Source: Sipunculus nudus (taxonomy: Eukaryota > Annelida > Sipuncula > Golfingiida > Sipunculidae). From it: a DNA stretch of 64,000 bases. A program made the translations under genes and the position numbers. The stretch is from positions 4,166,019-4,230,018 of the forward strand of contig CM049306.1 in the NCBI GenBank assembly GCA_026874595.1. Reading direction: 5' to 3'. Below are positions 35,169 to 46,303 of this stretch, one piece after another (the first letter of the stretch is position 1; each line of letters starts with the position of its first letter). The notes under the pieces were generated by a model, which was not told where the DNA came from, searched no databases, and saw nothing but the letters and a program-made list of their open reading frames with translations.

Positions 35169-35169
<1 letters not shown>
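35026..35169 (-). repeat. TRIM 5' LTR with tRNA-like Pol III boxes
   Basis: Identical to the 3' LTR. The A and B boxes point towards the primer site and interior, so a Pol III transcript from here would cross the whole element. Confidence 0.8.

Positions 35170-35171
<2 letters not shown>

Positions 35172-35222
<51 letters not shown>
35172..35222. repeat. (TA)n microsatellite next to the TRIM
   Basis: Begins two bases outside the LTR. Confidence 0.95.
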
Positions 35223-35225
<3 letters not shown>

Positions 35226-35880
35226 CTTATACCTGAATGGTTCTTCATTGTAGAAATTTGCATCCATTCAATACATGTAAGAACCTTCAAGACCCTTTCA
35301 CCTCAGGTCTTTTGCAATAACATGTTTATGGACTAACGCCCGGACCCAGGTATATCTACCATTTTTATGTTGTGACGTCATAATGAGCACCTTACTTACA
35401 CCATTGCATCCAGAATGAAGTCCTCAACATGACTTTTGATATGTAACTGCAACAGACCCAGATGGTATTCACTGAGACCGATTTTTTATGAGGATTTGTT
35501 GAAAGGCTCTTGGCATCTAACATGATGTGACACAGACAGGATGTGTCGGACTATGCCTATTCTAAACTACACTCTAAATAAAGATTCTAAATAGAGAAAC
35601 CTACCAGGGTGAAAAGGCATGAATGAGAAGCTGAAGGATTATTGTCAAAGCATGTTATATCGCTTAATTTTCAGCATTTAAACTACCAAAAAGGTAGAAC
35701 TTTTCTTTATTGAGGTTCTCGGAGGACCCTAAGTTTAAGGCGGACCTTTTCGACATTACCTTTGCGGTATAACTGCAGTGTAGCTACGTTCATGTAGTAG
35801 GCACGTCTCAGAAGTATCATTGTGAATAAGTGATGCTACCTCTTATGTATCTAAAACATATATATGTATATATTTATATA

Positions 35881-35915
<35 letters not shown>

Positions 35916-36059
35916 TGTTTCCACGAAATCCGTAAAAAAGTATATTTTAAATCCTCATGTTATTAATTTGTTTATATTGTGTTATTAACATTTTAATATT
36001 TTTTGTATTGTAATGGACAAGAAGGTGCGTAGTGCTTCAAGGAAAGAGAAAATAGAGTT
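35223..36059. other. Spacer with TA microsatellite at 35857-35916
   Basis: A full palindromic TGACGTCA (CRE-like) lies at 35373-35380. No gene seen. Confidence 0.35.
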
Positions 36060-36139
36060 TCATCTAGATACATATCATGGACAATTTAGCCAGGTATCGA
36101 CCCGGTATATCAGCGTCTGTACTTTTACCTGTCCCTGCG

Positions 36140-36251
36140 TTTTACAGGTGTGCAATCGATGTGAGCCGGGCTGAGGCCACCAGCAGCGCGAGGGGGAAGA
36201 TCGATCAACCATACCGAGGACCGCCGCCATATTCCCTCGCCAGAAGGTGTC
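36140..36251 (+). promoter_or_regulatory. Candidate promoter/5'UTR of the secreted-protein gene
   Basis: A CpG-richer patch in otherwise AT-rich DNA, immediately before the ATG at 36252. It contains GCCGCCATATT at 36223-36233, a good YY1-type site, which is commonly found close to animal transcription starts. No TATA box was seen at a fixed distance. Confidence 0.35.
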
Positions 36252-36315
36252 ATGGCACATTTTCCAGGCCAGCTTTTCCTAAAGGGATTCATTGTTTGTC
36301 TTATAATTAATACAG
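36252..36315 (+). CDS. Exon 1 of a probable secreted protein (signal peptide)
   Basis: The ATG at 36252 opens 21 codons reading MAHFPGQLFLKGFIV, then CLIINT: a short start, one lysine and a hydrophobic core, which is a typical signal peptide. The exon ends in ACAG/GTAAGA, an excellent splice donor, in phase 1. A phase-1 intron just after a signal peptide is common in animal secreted proteins. The exon joins smoothly to 36697-36751. No family was recognised. Neighbouring frames on both strands (36077-36310, 36125-36421) look like shadows. Confidence 0.5.
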
Positions 36316-36696
36316 GTAAGACAATATTTCTGTTACATTGAAGTTTAAGTAGTTTACTCTTTTTAGTCTTTTTGTAAGTAAAACTTGTCGATGTTTCTGT
36401 CGAAATGTCCTTTTCCGTCAACTCCTACAGGATCAATGTGTTTCATATGTATAATGTAGCTGGCATGAACAACGTTACTAAACTCCCCATATATATCTAT
36501 AGACTAGGTTTGTATAAAAATATCACGATGGCACGTAAAACATTGTAGTTCTCCTCAATAAGATGTTTTTATAATTTTATAAATCACAGCTTAACAAGTG
36601 TGATCTGTCAGGAAAAAAATTTTTTCATGGTAAATTTGAAAAATGTGCCGTGTCTGTTTCCCCATTCAGATATGTAGTTGATTTTTATTGTTTCAG

Positions 36697-36751
36697 CTTT
36701 GGGAAATCAGCTCTGTAAATCTGCGGGATGTGAAGGATCAAGCTGCCCAGA
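36697..36751 (+). CDS. Exon 2 of the probable secreted protein (cysteine-rich start)
   Basis: It is preceded by a strong acceptor (atttttattgtttcag) after a 381-bp intron and followed by GTGAGT. The split codon G/CT gives Ala. The exon reads LGNQLCKSAGCEGSSCP, with three cysteines in 11 residues, directly after the predicted cleavage zone (TALG/NQ). It ends in phase 2. The next exon is not certain. A possible one at 37595-37667 (acceptor ttttctctcctag) would add 24 codons and a stop and give a 63-residue protein. That stretch, however, is also the first unit of a degenerate tandem array, so the true exon 3 may lie elsewhere. Confidence 0.45.
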
Positions 36752-37594
36752 GTGAGTATTTGATTCTGCTTCTACCTGGGTCCTCTCTCACTAGCTTTAG
36801 ATGCTGCACTTGAAGTAAAATATGAAGCCTCCATTGTGAATGTCAGAATGTGAGAGGAATCATGGTAAATTGGTTGTCACTAATAGCACCAATAGATACC
36901 TGATGTTACTCATAAGATATGAATAATTTAATAGCAGACATAGGTGAGGAAACTTATGCAGGCGTCGCCTTTTCCCAATTTTAATTGACCCGTTATCAAA
37001 TAAACTAAATCATATGTCGCTAATAAAAAGATATGTAACTGATTTTTTATCGCTTCAATAATACAAAGTTCTAACCATTCTATAACGGAACGTGTAATTC
37101 AAATGGAAAATATCTTCATATACAGTAATTTTCACATTGGAATCATATAAGGATTTTACTTCGAACAAATAATTGACCCTTCGCTGAGGTTTGAAGGCCG
37201 TTCGTTTTCATCTCGTTTATTTTGATAGCAACGTGATAATAATTCAGGAATCAGTTTTGCATTTTTTGCTGTGATAAGATTATAGCATCGTTGTTTATAG
37301 AGAGAGGTAAAATTTACTTTTTTTATGTTCCGGATTGGATGTATAATTTATTAAAAACTTAAAAGAGATCGTCAGTTGATATAGACTTCTTTTGGAACAA
37401 ATGAACAAAAGCTGATGTTCTTAGGATTGTATATACCCTGTAATGTGTCGTTGAAATTTGCTAAGTGCTTGTTTCAAAGTAGATATTGGACATGTTATTG
37501 GACATAAGGATTTGGGCTAGATCTCTTCATCTTGTAAGCTTCTCCATCTTCTCATCATTGGCGTTGACCTAATTCTTGAAATTTTCTCTCCTAG
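36752..37594. other. Presumed intron, AT-rich
   Basis: No further exon is supported here. The frame after 'cttatgcag' at about 36960 is open for 31 codons but lacks a pyrimidine tract. Confidence 0.3.
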
Positions 37595-38260
37595 TAATAC
37601 AGCTGTAGAGTTTGGACGTGTTTCCTGTCTCTGGAACCTGTATCCACAGTTTGTTGAAAGTGTTTGATTTTCTGTGCCTACGAGATTTCAATCTCCCAAC
37701 TGTGTTTTCAGCCTGTATCTTCCGTCATCAATCCATATATTAGGCATGTTATTGCGAGTTTCTATCCACTTGCCGTTTGTTAAGGGCATGTTCTGTTCAG
37801 AATGTATCTCTTCCATTTGTCTGTAGTTTGAATATGTTCTGTAGGGCTTGTACGCTCCACCATTCGCCTCGGGGTTTAGCCATGTTCTGAAGGACCAGGG
37901 TTCCTCCATTCATTTGCAAAATCTGGATATGTAGAGCATTTATCCTCCATCATTCGTATTAAGAGAGTTAATATGTTCTGCAGGCAAAGTTTACTCCAGT
38001 ATTAGTCTGCAGAGTTTGGACAGGTTCTGTGAAAGAGGTTTCTCCCATCATTCGTCTCCAGAGATTTGATATATCTGTAGAACATGTATCCTCAACCATA
38101 GGTCTTGAGTTTTGATATGTTCTGTAGACCAGCTTTCCACCATTCATCTGCTATTGAATTTGAGTTTTGAATGTTGAGTTTGTATACGTTCTGTAGAAGA
38201 GGTTTCCATCATTCATCTACAGGGTTTAAGTACGTTTGCGAAGCGTAGACTATCTCTCTG
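37595..38260 (+). repeat. Degenerate tandem array, unit about 57-60 bp
   Basis: About a dozen poorly conserved copies of the theme tatgttctgtag + aagaggtttcctccatcattc + atctgcagagtttgga. The word gagtttgga(c) links it to the clean 45-bp array downstream, so this may be its decayed edge. Confidence 0.65.
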
Positions 38261-38810
38261 AAGAGTTGGGTATTTTTCGTATAGCGTATACACCTTGTCA
38301 CCCAACTAAAACAATTGTGTATATTCTATATAGCTTGCATCCTCCATCATCCGTTTGCATTCAAAATTACTATGTCAGTTTTAATTAGAGTTTTGATGGA
38401 ATCTCGTGAATGTTTGTTCGGATGTCTGCACAACTTCAGTAGGTTCCAATAAGCTGTTATAAAATTATCTTCTGTTAAGTTTGAAAATGTTCTTTTGAAC
38501 TTTATGATGACCTTATATATGTTATACATGGGAATGTCCATTGTCATCTCTTTTTACAGGACATTTTCTCATGAACCTGTAGTCTTCTTTCTCTTTCCAC
38601 ACATTCCACAAGCTCTTTATTCTACATATTCTTTTGGTCTTTCATTCTCCGTCATTTTCCGCCCGACTTTGATTTGCGTCTTGATAGCTTAGACCGGTGA
38701 AGCTAATCTTGTGACCTTGTATTTATTATCTTCTGTGGAGTCCGAGCATGCTTAAATGAATATGTGTCCAGTATATACTGTCCAAAGTTGACTTGTCTTT
38801 AGGACCTTTT
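38261..38810. other. Spacer between degenerate and clean arrays
   Basis: No gene. Frames at 38347-38547 and 38495-38692 have no recognisable motif. Confidence 0.3.
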
Positions 38811-40945
38811 AGAGTTTGGACTTGTCATGATGAACTGGTCCCGATAAACTCCTGTAAGTTTGGAAATGTTATTATGACCTGGTGCAAATTACATCGTGTA
38901 GAGTTTGGACCTGTCTTTATGACCTAATGACGATTACCTCGTGTAGAGTTTGGACCTGTCATTATGACCTTGTGCCGATTACCTGCTGTAGAGTTTGGAC
39001 CTGTCTTTATGACCTAATGACGATTACCTCGTGTAGAGTTTGGATCTGTCTTTATGACCTTGTGCCGATTACCTGCTGTAGAGTTTGCACCTGTCTTTAT
39101 GACCTAATGACGATTACCTCGTGTAGAGTTTGGATCTGTCTTTATGACCTTGTGCCGATTACCTGCTGTAGAGTTTGGACCTGTCTTTATGACCTAATGA
39201 CGATTACCTCGTGTAGAGTTTGGATCTGTCTATATGACCTGGTGCCGATTACCTGCTGTAGAGTTTGGACCTGTCTTTATGACCTAATGACGATTACCTC
39301 GTATAGAGTTTGGATCTGTCTTTATGACCTTGTGCCGATTACCTGCTGTAGAGTTTGGACCTGTCTTTATGACCTAATGACGATTACCTCGTGTAGAGTT
39401 TGGATCTGTCTTTATGACCTTGTGCCGATTACCTGCTGTAGAGTTTAGACCTGTCTTTACGACCTAATAACGATTACCTCGTGTAGAGTTTGGATCTGTC
39501 TATATGACCTGGTGCCGATAATCTCCTGTAGAATTTAGACCTGTCTTTATGACTTTGTGCCGATTACCTGCTGTAGAATCTGGACCTGTCCTTATGACCT
39601 AATGACGATTACCTCTTGTAGAGTTTGGACCTGTCATTATGACCTAATGACAATTACCTCGTGTAGAAATCGGACATACTTTTATAACCTGGTGCAGATT
39701 ACCTCCTGTAGAGTTTGGACATGTCTTGATGACCTTGTGCCGATTACATGCTGTAGAGTTTGGACCTGCCATTATGACTTAATGACGATTACCTCGTGTA
39801 GAAATCGGACATACTTTTATAACCTGGTGCAGATTACCTCCTGTAGAGTTTGGACATGTCTTGATGACCTTGTGCCGATTACATGCTGTAGAGTTTGGAC
39901 CTGCCATTATGACCTAATGACGATTACCTCTTGTAGAGTTTGGACATGTCATTATGACCTAATGACGATTACCTCATGTAGAGTTTGGACCTGTCATTAT
40001 GACCTTATGACGATTACCTCTTGTAGAGTTTGGACCTGTCATTATGGCCTATTGACGATTACCTCTTGTAGAGTTTGGACCTGTCATTATGACCTGATGA
40101 CGATTACCTCTTGTAGAGTTTGGACCTGTCATTATGACCTGATGACGATTACCTCTTGTAGAGTTTGGACCTGTCATTATGACCTAATGACGATTACCTC
40201 TTGTAGAGTTTGGACCTGTCATTATGGCCTATTGACGATTACCTCTTGTAGAGTTTGGACCTGTCATTATGGCCTGATGACGATTACCTCTTGTAGAGTT
40301 TGGACCTGTCATTATGACCTGATGACGATTACCTCTTGTAGAGTTTGGACCTGTCATTATGACCTAATGACGATTACCTCTTGTAGAGTTTGGACCTGTC
40401 ATTATGACCTATTGACGATTACCTCTTGTAGAGTTTGGACCTGTCATTATGACCTATTGACGATTACCTCTTGTAGAGTTTGGACCTGTCATTATGACCT
40501 ATTGACGATTACCTCTTGTAGAGTTTGGACCTGTCATTATGACCTATTGACGATTACCTCTTGTAGAGTTTGGACCTGTCATTATGACCTATTGACGATT
40601 AACTCTTGTAGAGTTTGGACCTGTCATTATGACCTATTGACGATTACCTCTTGTAGAGTTTGGACCTGTCATTATGACCTAATGACGATTACCTCTTGTA
40701 GAGTTTGGACCTGTCATTATGACCTAATGACGATTACCTCTTGTAGAGTTTGGACCTGTCATTATGACCTAATGACGATTACCTCTTGTAGAGTTTGAAC
40801 CTGTCATTATGACCTAATGACGATTACCTCTTATAGAGTTTGGACATAGTTTAATGACCTGGTGCGGATTACCACCTGTAGAGTTTAGACATGTCTTTAT
40901 GACCTGATACAGATTACCTCCTGTAAACTTGTCTTTATGACCATG
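38811..40945 (+). repeat. Minisatellite, 45-bp unit, about 47 copies
   Basis: The unit is gtagagtttggacctgtcat + tatgacctaatgacgattac + ctctt. From about 38880 to 39480 two alternating forms make a 90-bp dimer (gacctaatgacg / gaccttgtgccg). At 39661 and 39796 a three-unit block is repeated (135 bp). After 39900 units are nearly uniform. Since 45 is 15 codons, frames of 188 and 413 codons appear (38882-39448, 39557-40798); they are artefacts. Confidence 0.97.
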
Positions 40946-42392
40946 TTTTCCCTGCCTCCCGTTTAGTTTGTTTATGTTCTTACGTCTCTGTATTTATCAT
41001 TTCCTCCACTATTTCGTCACGCTTTACAATTCCGTATGCTCTGATTAATGTTTATCCTATGATACGCCTGTTCTTACTTGCGTCCAGTCTTCTTTCATTT
41101 TGAACACATTTGCATTGTCTTCGACCTAGCATTTAATAATTCAAGTAGATTTCTGGCATGTTCCTGCTTAATCGACGTCTTATTGCAGGCTCCCATAAGC
41201 CTCCCCCCCCCCCCCCCTTCTTGCATTTACTAGCTACAATTTGATTATGTGCGGACCTTAATAATTTCAATATTTAAGCATAGAACATCCGAGTTGTTCA
41301 ACATTAATGCCTCAACGAAATCAATATTTTATATGACCAATTTGGTTGACCAGAATTAAGTTATTGTTCTGTAAGGTTTTGTTGAGTTTTAATATTTATA
41401 ATTTTCCATATAAGTAAACATGGTTGCACATGCTTTAAAGTGATGACGTGAGTAGAATTTTTGCGCGCCGCTCGTTGTTCTAAAACTGGACAGGCATACT
41501 GAAATAAACGCATAATAAAAAAGCTTTTCAAGTGCTTCAGAAAAATTGGCAAGTAGAATGAACTAATTATGCCACAATGGACTCAGGGGGGACTTCCGAC
41601 TTCTGTCAAACCATTAGCAGAGTCAGCTGTCAGCTATTTTATTGCGCTATTATGCTTCACCTGCTGCAATACAAATTAGCTTTGCGGCCAGTGACAAATC
41701 AGGGAAACATGACTGAATAAAAATAAACGATAAATCCTCCGCCGATAACGTTGGACCGTTTTATAAATTCTACCACTTTCTCGACATGCTAGGAGGATAT
41801 TGCATGTAAATTACTAATGTGTATTCATATAAAGTCTGTGCAATACACCTGGTGTATACTACTAACTCAGTGGTCACCCCGGTTGACATGATCCCTCTGG
41901 CTTATTTGTAGGTTGATTTTCTCGTAGGACTCGTAACCTATAACATGGTAAATGCAGGCTTGGAGATGTTTGTTTATTATTAACCTCTGGTAACCAGAGA
42001 AGAGGATATAATACATGTGGGAAATGGTAATAAGGCATATATCGTGAGTTCTTCAGAAAAAAGATCACTCTTCAGCGATCAAACTATGACTTTTATTCAA
42101 CTGAAAGTAAACATTTGTTTTAGATATTAAAATATGGAAGTCCAGCAAAAAGCTTTAATATATATTAAATAATTCCGATTATTGGACTTATTCCAATGCT
42201 GCATCACTTATCTACAAACACGAATGATTATTTACTGGAAAAGTTTGTGGATTTAAATATATACAAAATATATAAATATATACTGGGTAACTAGTTCCCT
42301 ATAACATATAGTTAGCAGCTTGCCGAATTCTCACCTCACATCTAGCAAATAGAACTGTCCGGGTGGGTTCTACATGTCAAACTCACGTCACA
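40946..42392. other. Spacer, nothing recognised
   Basis: A C run of about 16 lies at 41203-41218. Short frames at 41361-41552 and 41874-42068 have no motif. Confidence 0.3.
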
Positions 42393-44131
42393 TTATTGTA
42401 TCCGCCAAAACAGAGTTTTGCGGATACTATGTTTTCAGCTGCACGCCGCCGCCGCCGCCGCGTAAGTGTCCGGAGAACTCCTCCGTAACCGCTGGGCGGA
42501 ATTTTACGAAACCCGGGATTATGTTCGGGTCACATGTGAACTGCTGCGCCCCGATTTTGTTTTGACCTCTGACCTTTCCTCTGCGCTCTGCGTCCGTTTG
42601 TGCGTCTGTTTCCACACATTAACCCACATATCTCGGGAACCGTTTGACGGATCAGGAAAATTTTTTTGCACAAATGTAGCCCTTGGAGAGCTTTATAACA
42701 TACACAAAAAATGGTGGCGCCACCTGCAACCATGTTTGCACAGTGTCCATCTGTTCGTCTGCCTTGGGTTAAAATCACTCATATCTCTGCAGTGACTACA
42801 CTAATTCACCTGAAATTCAGCATGCATACACATCCTGGATAGCTTTTCTGATTTTATGACAGGTGGCGCCACCTACATTCACGTTTACGCTGCACACATC
42901 CAAGCTCATATCTCGGGAACCGTTTGACCGATCAGGAAAATTTTTTTGCACAAATGTAGCCCTTGGAGAGCTTTATAACATACTCAAAAAATGGTGGCGC
43001 CACCTGCAACCATGTTTTCACAGTGTCCATCTGTTCGTCTGCCTTGGGTTAAAATCACTCATATCTCTGCAGTGACTACACTAATTCACCTGAAATTCAG
43101 CATGCGTACACATCCTGGATAGCTTCTCTGATTTTATGACAGGTGGCGCCACCTACATTCACGTTTACGCTGCAGACATCCAAGCTCATATCTCAGGAAC
43201 CGTTTGACCGATCAGGAAATTTTTTTTGTACAAATGTAGCCCTTGGAGAGCTTTATAACATACACAAAAAATGGTGGCACCACCTGCAACCATGTTTGCA
43301 CAGTGTCCATCTGTTCGTCTGCCTTTGGTTAAAATCACTCATATCTCTGCAGTGACTTGACTAATTCACCTGAAATTGGGCATGCGTATACATCCTGGAT
43401 AGCTTTTCTGATTTTATGACAGGTGGCGCCACCTACATTCACGTTTACGCTGCAGACATCCAAGCTCATATCTCGGGAACCGTTTGACCGATTGGGCCAA
43501 AATTTTGCATGTGTATAGATCTCACATAGCTCTTCATCATACGCAAAACTGGTGGCGCCACCTGCAGCCATTTTTGCACAGCTCCTGTCTGTTTGTCTGC
43601 CATGGGATAAAATCACTCATATCTCGGCAGTGGTTTGACATATCTGGCTATTTTGCAGGTTTATAAATCCCCGACAGCTCTCTTGATTTTATGACAGGTG
43701 GCGCCACCTGCATTCTAGTTTATGCAGCAGACATCCAAGCTAATATCTTGGGAACCGTTTGACCGATTGGGCCAAAGTTTTGCATGTGTATAGTTCTCAC
43801 ATAGCTCTTTATCATACGCAAAACTGGTGCCGTCACCTGCAACCATTTTTGCTCAGCGTCCATCTGTTTGTCTGCCACGGGCTAAAATCACTCATATACA
43901 TGTAGTGGTTTGACTTATCTGGCTTAAATTTTGCATATGTATACAACTTGGACGGCTTTCTGGATTTTGTGGTGGGGGGGCAACCTACATACACAATTTG
44001 GCTGCAGACATCCATGCTAATATGCAACTCTCTATTTCCCCTTGCCACTCAATCCATGCCTCACTTCACCCGTTCCACTCTGATTTAGGCGGATACACGT
44101 AGTCGCTTGTCGACTACCCGTATTCTAGTTT
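42393..44131 (+). mobile_element. Helentron-like non-autonomous element (HINE type), copy 2
   Basis: The same ends as copy 1: left hairpin 42399-42426, inverted GGCGGATA at 44088-44095, 3' hairpin 44099-44117 and terminal CTAG at 44125-44128. It has five core units (markers at 42631, 42911, 43191, 43471 and about 43746) against four in copy 1, which explains its extra length of about 270 bp. Comparing the two copies fixes the left boundary near TTATTGTATCCGCC and the right one at CTAGTT. Confidence 0.7.
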
Positions 44132-45247
44132 AACTAGGTATTGGTCACCTTCCCATATGTGCATAATCGTGTCCACCCTGGTCATTCACTTATTCTTTTA
44201 TGGTGTTAAAGCTTACGTAACTATCTTTAATATGTAAGTAGCTTTGTAGAATTCCAATTTAAGGTTTTGACTTCGTGACGTTAGGGAAGTAACATATGCA
44301 GGTGTGAGCGAGGCCTGGTGTCTACCGCACTTGCGTGTCCTTGTGTAATTATCCTCATTGCTGGGTCGTAACACCATCCAACCCCCTTAAAACGCACTCG
44401 TTTCTGAGCGATGTTTCGCTGCGGGGCACACCCTTCCCAGTAAGCTTGCAGAGTTCTCAAACTACGTTTGGCCGACTGTGAAAAAATGTCCCTCATTGTC
44501 TTGATTTATATTTTAAAACCTTTGACGTTATAACATTTATTTTATGTTCCGTCAAGCAGTTACATAATTAACATTTTATAGTAAATGAATGCTTACAAAA
44601 AAAATATCTATGCGATACGCAGAACTTGGTCATCTAAACTTCTACACAGGAGTAACCTATGTAAGACCGAACATTTGGCAACACAAATTGTCCTGAGAGC
44701 TTATTTCTGACAACTGACCATGAATACCTTTTTTGACCGGGCCACAGACCTGTAATATTTATTTTAAAGCTCTTGGTTTGGTAGGAGGTATGGTCACAGG
44801 TTTCTTTAATCCCCATTAATGTTACCTGCAGTAAAGTACCTTTGATAACCTTCACCTAAGCTCAGATATTTAGGATGTTCCACTTTTAATTTAACGTGAA
44901 AGGACTTTAATTACCATCATGCTTGACTCAGAGTCGTTTTGTTTTTATTAAAATTGGTTTCTGTGGAGTTGTAGACAGAATAGATTTTGTACCCGCCGAA
45001 GTGTTGGTTATTTTTTATAACAGATATGTAACATATTGTGGCAGTATTTCTCTCACAGTTTTAATATCCAACATCAAAATCTGGAATAAAAGGTTGGTTT
45101 CTGTTTCATGATTAATTACATCACACGCTCCTTAGTAGTTTAAGCACACAGCATCATCAGTCAACATCGTATGATGCTAAAACCAAACCGGAGCGTGGTC
45201 CACATAAAATAAAACACAGGAGTTGCGCCGCATACTAATCAATGTGA
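44132..45247. other. Spacer, nothing recognised
   Basis: Short frames (for example 44281-44496 and 44634-44855, minus) show no motif. Confidence 0.3.
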
Positions 45248-45764
45248 CATGGATTTTCTCGGACTCAGACTTTGTCTCGATGGTTCTTCACTCATAATTG
45301 TCCTCGGACTCAGACTTTGTCTCGATGGTTCTTCACTCGCACTTGTCCTCGGACTCAGACTTTGTCTCGATGGTTCTTCACTCGTACTTGTCCTCGGACT
45401 CAGAATTTGTCTCGATGGTTCTTCACTCGCACTTGTCCTCGGACTCAGACTTTGTCTCGATGGTTCTTCACTCGCACTTGTTCTCGGACTCAGACATTGT
45501 CTCGATGGTTCTTCACTCGCACTTGTCCTCGGACTCACACTTTGTCTCGATGGTTCTTCACTCGCACTTATCTTCGCACTCAGACTTTAGCCCGGTGGTT
45601 CTTCACTCGCACTTGTCCTCGGACTCAGACTTTTTCTTGATGGTTCTTCACTCGCACTTGTCCTCGGACTCAGACTTTGTCTCGATGGGTCTTCACTCGC
45701 ACTTGTCCTCAGACTCAGAATTTGTCTCGATGGTTCTTCACTCGCACTTGTCCTCGGACTCACA
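45248..45764 (+). repeat. Minisatellite, 45-bp unit, about 11.5 copies
   Basis: The unit is tcctcggactcagactttgt + ctcgatggttcttcactcgc + acttg. It is unrelated in sequence to the 45-bp array at 38811. All three plus frames and one minus frame (SPRTSASEEPSRQSL repeated) stay open. No start context or splice site makes any of them credible. Confidence 0.95.
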
Positions 45765-46267
45765 GGTCAAGTTTCGAGAAATCAGGCTGAGTCCATCACG
45801 AATTTAGAGGTACCATATAATCTATGGATAGAATGTTACAAATAATTTCATATTAACCATCGAACTGCTGTGATTTTTTTCTCTTGTCCAAATTCAATTA
45901 CATCCTAAATTTCCGAACAGAAGGGATCTCTAGCTTTATAACATTTAACATTAAAGTAATAAAGCAAGTGTGACTTATGATAAAAAGATGCAAGTTTATG
46001 TGTAATTCCGATTTTTTTTTTTTTTGTAAATACACTTTTTATTGGACTCGATTTATGAAAGAATTGGACTCGAAGATGGACTTGGACTCAACCTCAAGGA
46101 CGCGGTCATGAACGTGGACACGACAAGCCTTGACTCGGACTTGCACTCGGACTCGGGCAGTGCGGACACGACTACGTCACTGCATGATGTTACTTATAAA
46201 GAAGACGACATTCCATATTTTAGGCTTAATTTTGTCCCCCGCCGTAGGAGGGAGGACTACTAAAATG
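45765..46267. other. Spacer with 'ggactcg'-rich stretch
   Basis: The 73-codon frame at 46042-46263 (MDSIYERIGLEDGLG...) is rich in Asp and Ser because of scattered 'ggactcg' words like those of the neighbouring array. I do not call it a gene. Confidence 0.35.
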
Positions 46268-46303
46268 GTATGCGTCTGTCTGTCTGTCTGTCTGTCCGTC
46301 CGT
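46268..46303 (+). repeat. (GTCT)n/(GTCC)n within a dispersed repeat
   Basis: ctgtctgtctgtctgtccgt after 'ccccgccgtaggaggg'. This looks like the start of an interspersed repeat. Confidence 0.7.

Larger units (their letters stand above)
34758..35169 (-). mobile_element. Complete TRIM (miniature LTR retroelement) with tRNA-like LTRs
   Basis: The element is 412 bp: two direct repeats of 144 bp (34758-34901 and 35026-35169) around a 124-bp interior (34902-35025). The LTRs are identical at every base, start TGTA and end TACA. Read on the minus strand, the 5' LTR is followed after one base by an 18-nt primer site for tRNA-Leu (35007-35024). The 3' LTR is preceded by a polypurine tract (34902-34915). 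There is no coding frame, as expected of a TRIM, which borrows its proteins from another retroelement. Identical LTRs imply recent insertion. A target-site duplication cannot be read because both flanks are TA-rich. Confidence 0.85.

Noticed and set aside
34758-35169. Two true tRNA genes
   Set aside because: A and B boxes are present, but the T-stem and acceptor stem do not pair and the anticodon stem is imperfect. The segments are LTR ends.
38882-40798. Cysteine-rich 188- and 413-codon frames (CRVWTCHYDL type)
   Set aside because: They are the 45-bp array translated. The unit is a multiple of three, so any stop-free frame stays open.
45239-45807. Ser/Arg/Glu-rich 15-residue repeat frames
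   Set aside because: Four frames on two strands are open in the same 45-bp array; nothing favours one of them.
46042-46263. Acidic 73-codon protein
   Set aside because: Its Asp and Ser content comes from scattered ggactcg words like those of the adjacent array; no domain or splice context.
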